DNA of 64,000 bases from Glacieibacterium arshaanense. GTDB lineage: Bacteria; Pseudomonadota; Alphaproteobacteria; Sphingomonadales; Sphingomonadaceae. Below the pieces are notes generated by a model that ran no database searches, was not told where the DNA came from, and saw only the letters and a list, made by a program, of their open reading frames with translations. A program made the position numbers and the translations under genes. Where the stretch lies: positions 1,127,149-1,191,148 of the forward strand of contig NZ_SIHO01000001.1 in NCBI RefSeq assembly GCF_004681125.1, in the 5' to 3' direction. Below, piece after piece: positions 61,953-64,000 of this stretch (positions within the stretch are counted from its first letter, which is position 1; each line of letters opens with the position of its first letter).

Positions 61953-62639
61953 CTAGAGTAAACGCTTCAGCGCTTCGAGCGCGCCCAAAATAGCACCGAA
62001 TGCCAGTGCCGAGCCGATCGCAATCGACGCGATCCAGGTAAGCCGCGCGGTAATCGACAGGTCATTGCGCTGTCCCCAGGGCAATGAAACGCCGGGTGCG
62101 CCGGCCAGGTTGGCTGCAGGCCAACCCGTGATGGTGCCCGTACGGTCGGGCAATGGTGGTGCAGCTGCTGCTGCGGGGCTTGCTTGAGAAGACGCATCGA
62201 AGAAGGTCGATGCGCCCGCCAGACGGGGAGGGCCGCTGGCGGGCGGACCGACGACCGGCTTGATCCTGGGGTCAGAAAGTGGGATCGCATTTTCGTCGCT
62301 TCTGGTTGAGGCCGGTGCCCCAACAATCGCGAATTCCGGCGTCCCGACAACATCCGACGACTGATATATCAACGATTGATATAGCTCGGCGGCGCTGGCT
62401 TCCTTGGCAATACGGGCATTTCCGCCTGCAATTTCAGCAGCTTCGGTGTGGACGAGCAAGCGTGCGGCATCGATGCGGCTCGGCACATCGAGCACCTTCA
62501 TCGCGGTGCGCAGCCGCATATCGACGGTGTGCGGCGACACGCCGAGCGTGCGCGCAATGTCCTTCGACGTCATGTGGCGGTAGACCAGACGCAGGCAATC
62601 GCGCTGGCCGTCGGTGAGCTGGGCGAGGTGCTGCGTCAT
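61953..62639 (-). CDS. Membrane-anchored LuxR-type regulator
   Basis: 228 residues. A LuxR-like helix-turn-helix at the extreme N-terminus (LTDGQRDCLRLVYRHMTSKD then ARTLGVSPHTVDMRLRTAMK), a proline-rich linker of about 100 residues and a C-terminal membrane helix (LTWIASIAIGSALAFGAILG). ATG 62639 (MTQHLAQLT) was chosen over an upstream open frame that is not family-like. It heads a three-gene unit. Sensor domain absent, so the input is unknown. Confidence 0.8.
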   Translation of the reverse strand: MTQHLAQLTDGQRDCLRLVYRHMTSKDIARTLGVSPHTVDMRLRTAMKVLDVPSRIDAARLLVHTEAAEIAGGNARIAKEASAAELYQSLIYQSSDVVGTPEFAIVGAPASTRSDENAIPLSDPRIKPVVGPPASGPPRLAGASTFFDASSQASPAAAAAPPLPDRTGTITGWPAANLAGAPGVSLPWGQRNDLSITARLTWIASIAIGSALAFGAILGALEALKRLL

Positions 62640-62895
62640 GACGCGCGCCAACCTGCCCGGTCGGTTACAGACGAGACAATAGCCTGCCGCAAAGCGCCTA
62701 GGCACTTGCCGCAAGCTTTCGCCGCGTTGCTGATTTCCGACACAGACCCAGTCATTTTGCTCTTCCCGGGTGGCCAACCGGTTAAGCGATCCCTTAGACC
62801 ACCGTCTCGTCCTTATATCAGTAGCGACAATCTGGATACAATAACCGTGCAACGCGGCGTGTTTGCGCCACTATGTGTCCGATTCGCACATCTTT

Positions 62896-62908
62896 GTGAT
62901 AATATCAC
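62896..62908. promoter_or_regulatory. Perfect palindrome in regulator/exported-protein gap
   Basis: GTGATAATATCAC: 5-bp arms with a 3-base centre. The 419-base gap between the regulator gene (62639, minus) and the exported protein gene (63059, plus) otherwise holds no gene. The palindrome lies in an AT-rich part 151 bases before 63059. A similar GTGATGAATCAC occurs at 14885. Confidence 0.45.
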
Positions 62909-63058
62909 TGCCGTAACTAACCGGCATCCGGCTCAAAGGGCCATAAAATTGTATGCCGCCGGACACCCTTCGGACCACTTCCAACCGCAGTGCAGGCGCG
63001 ATAAGCTGGCGCCACCGGCATTTGCAGATGCCCACCACTTCGAAGCGGGGAAAAAATC

Positions 63059-63748
63059 ATGAACTTTCGGACAGCTCTTGCCGTTGCGGCCACCGTCGCC
63101 CTGATGCTGCCTGTCGCCGCGCAGGCGCAGGGCATGGATGCCAAGGTCGAATCGCTCAAGGCCTCGCTCGCCGCCAGCCAGGCGGCGCTGCGCCACTATA
63201 GCTGGGTCGAAACCACGACCGTCACCTACAACGGCGAGGTCAAGGCAGTGAAACAGGCGAGCGTGTCCTACGGTCCCGACGGCACGCTGCAGAAGGTGCC
63301 GCTGGCCGCTACGCCGCAGGCACAAGCCCCCGGCGGACTGCGCGGGCGCATCGTGGCCGAGAAAAAGGCCGAGATGACCGACTATATGCAAAGTGCCGTG
63401 GCGCTGGTGAAGACCTATGTACCACCCGTCCCCGCCAAGCTCGCCGCGGTCAAGGCTGCCGGCAAGGTAGACATCACCATGCCCCCCGGCGGCGGCGCGA
63501 CGCTGAACTTCCCCGGCTATGAAAAGCCCGGCGATAACCTCGCCATCACCGTCGATCCGGCGACCAACCGCATCCTCGGCATCAATGTCGCGACCTATCT
63601 CGATGACCCATCGCAGCCGGTGACGCTGGCGGTGCAGATGGGCCAGCTCGCCGACGGCACTACCTATACCGCTACGACAACGCTCAACGCGCCGGCGAAG
63701 AACCTGTCGGTGACGGTGGCAAACGCCAACTACCAGAAACTGCACTAG
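63059..63748 (+). CDS. Exported protein of unknown function
   Basis: 229 residues. Signal peptide (RTALAVAATVALMLPVAAQA) then a helical part (KVESLKASLAASQAALRHYS) and a beta-rich second half (VDITMPPGGGATLNFPG, NLAITVDPATNRILGINVAT). No family recognised. Start preceded by GGGGAAAA. A single gene between the regulator unit and parC. Confidence 0.75.
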   Translation: MNFRTALAVAATVALMLPVAAQAQGMDAKVESLKASLAASQAALRHYSWVETTTVTYNGEVKAVKQASVSYGPDGTLQKVPLAATPQAQAPGGLRGRIVAEKKAEMTDYMQSAVALVKTYVPPVPAKLAAVKAAGKVDITMPPGGGATLNFPGYEKPGDNLAITVDPATNRILGINVATYLDDPSQPVTLAVQMGQLADGTTYTATTTLNAPAKNLSVTVANANYQKLH

Positions 63749-63822
63749 GGGCCCCTGCCCGCGCGCTGATTCCACGGCGCGCGGGCATGGCGTTCGCAGC
63801 CACCGCACGCTAGAACCGCGGC

Positions 63823-64000
63823 ATGACGCTCAAAGCCACCGACCCCGACTCCAACCGCATCCTCGACACCCCGTTCGCGAGCGCGCTCAGCGACCGCTAT
63901 CTGGTCTATGCGCTGTCGACGATTACCGCACGCTCGCTGCCCGATGTCCGCGACGGGTTGAAGCCGGTGCACCGCCGCTTGCTATGGGGGATGCGGCTTT
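63823..64000 (+). CDS. parC: DNA topoisomerase IV subunit A, 3' end outside window
   Basis: 59 codons visible. The start reads [19 protein letters not shown] and continues [15 protein letters not shown] and [20 protein letters not shown], the classic gyrase/topoisomerase IV A-subunit N-terminus with the conserved [16 protein letters not shown] block. ParC rather than GyrA is inferred from the short N-terminus and [13 protein letters not shown] wording. Decatenates sister chromosomes. Confidence 0.93.
   Translation, partial: MTLKATDPDSNRILDTPFASALSDRYLVYALSTITARSLPDVRDGLKPVHRRLLWGMRL

Overview
The window looks like chromosomal DNA from a GC-rich alphaproteobacterium, most likely a member of the Sphingomonadales. 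Several features point that way: an adjacent sciP-ctrA pair with a GANTC site in the ctrA leader, a 5-aminolevulinate synthase (Shemin route to heme), direct-repeat SOS boxes of the GAAC-N7-GAAC type, a lepB-rnc-era-recO run, and DUF6356-like and neuromedin-U-like families common in sphingomonads. The genus call is inference. Most of the window is core or near-core chromosome, with small accessory patches around two tRNA genes and a set of dispersed inverted repeats.

1-9 kb: ilvD (partial), a cupin, an amidohydrolase/enoyl-CoA hydratase pair, a small exported protein under an operator cluster, ispE behind a TPR protein, and ETF-ubiquinone oxidoreductase. 9-20 kb: a degenerate uracil-DNA-glycosylase-like protein overlapping a lytic transglycosylase and moaB, a splB-like radical SAM gene with an SOS box, an acyl-CoA synthetase, a small SOS-box membrane protein gene, pssA-psd, a LOG-family gene, a MaoC hydratase and icd. 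21-28.4 kb: a TetR-centred divergon. One arm carries alcohol dehydrogenase, aldehyde dehydrogenase and an aminoglycoside-phosphotransferase-like kinase. The other carries a cytochrome P450, a rubredoxin and a large protein of unknown function. It reads as a catabolic module for a hydroxylated lipid or terpenoid substrate.

28.8-41.5 kb: mnmA, sciP-ctrA, two orphan phage-tail-tube-like proteins, an rpiB-glyA-nrdR-trmJ operon interrupted by a repeat element, a TauD-type dioxygenase, hemA, a second P450, a protealysin-like metalloprotease with its emfourin-like inhibitor, a two-TM ion channel and a histone-H1-like membrane protein. 41.7-54.7 kb: an outer-membrane protein plus formylglycine-generating-enzyme pair, an Ada/AlkA fusion that has lost its glycosylase core together with ogt, a YbhN/MprF-like membrane protein, tRNA(CAT), a probable small RNA with two CUCCUCCC-type loops, an AT-richer membrane protein gene between two half-repeats, LysR-trxB, an Lrp regulator, a PIN-like orphan, tRNA-Val and a serine hydrolase.

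54.7-64 kb: pgi, lepB-rnc-era, two exported proteins, recO, a three-gene set headed by a membrane-anchored LuxR-type regulator, an exported protein and the start of parC.

The most interesting points are the two SOS boxes with their unexpected targets, the candidate anti-Shine-Dalgarno small RNA, the precise domain loss in the Ada/AlkA fusion, the glycosylase-like protein lacking its motif residues, the P450-rubredoxin divergon, and the split repeat around a foreign-looking gene. No CRISPR array, complete insertion sequence or rRNA operon was seen.
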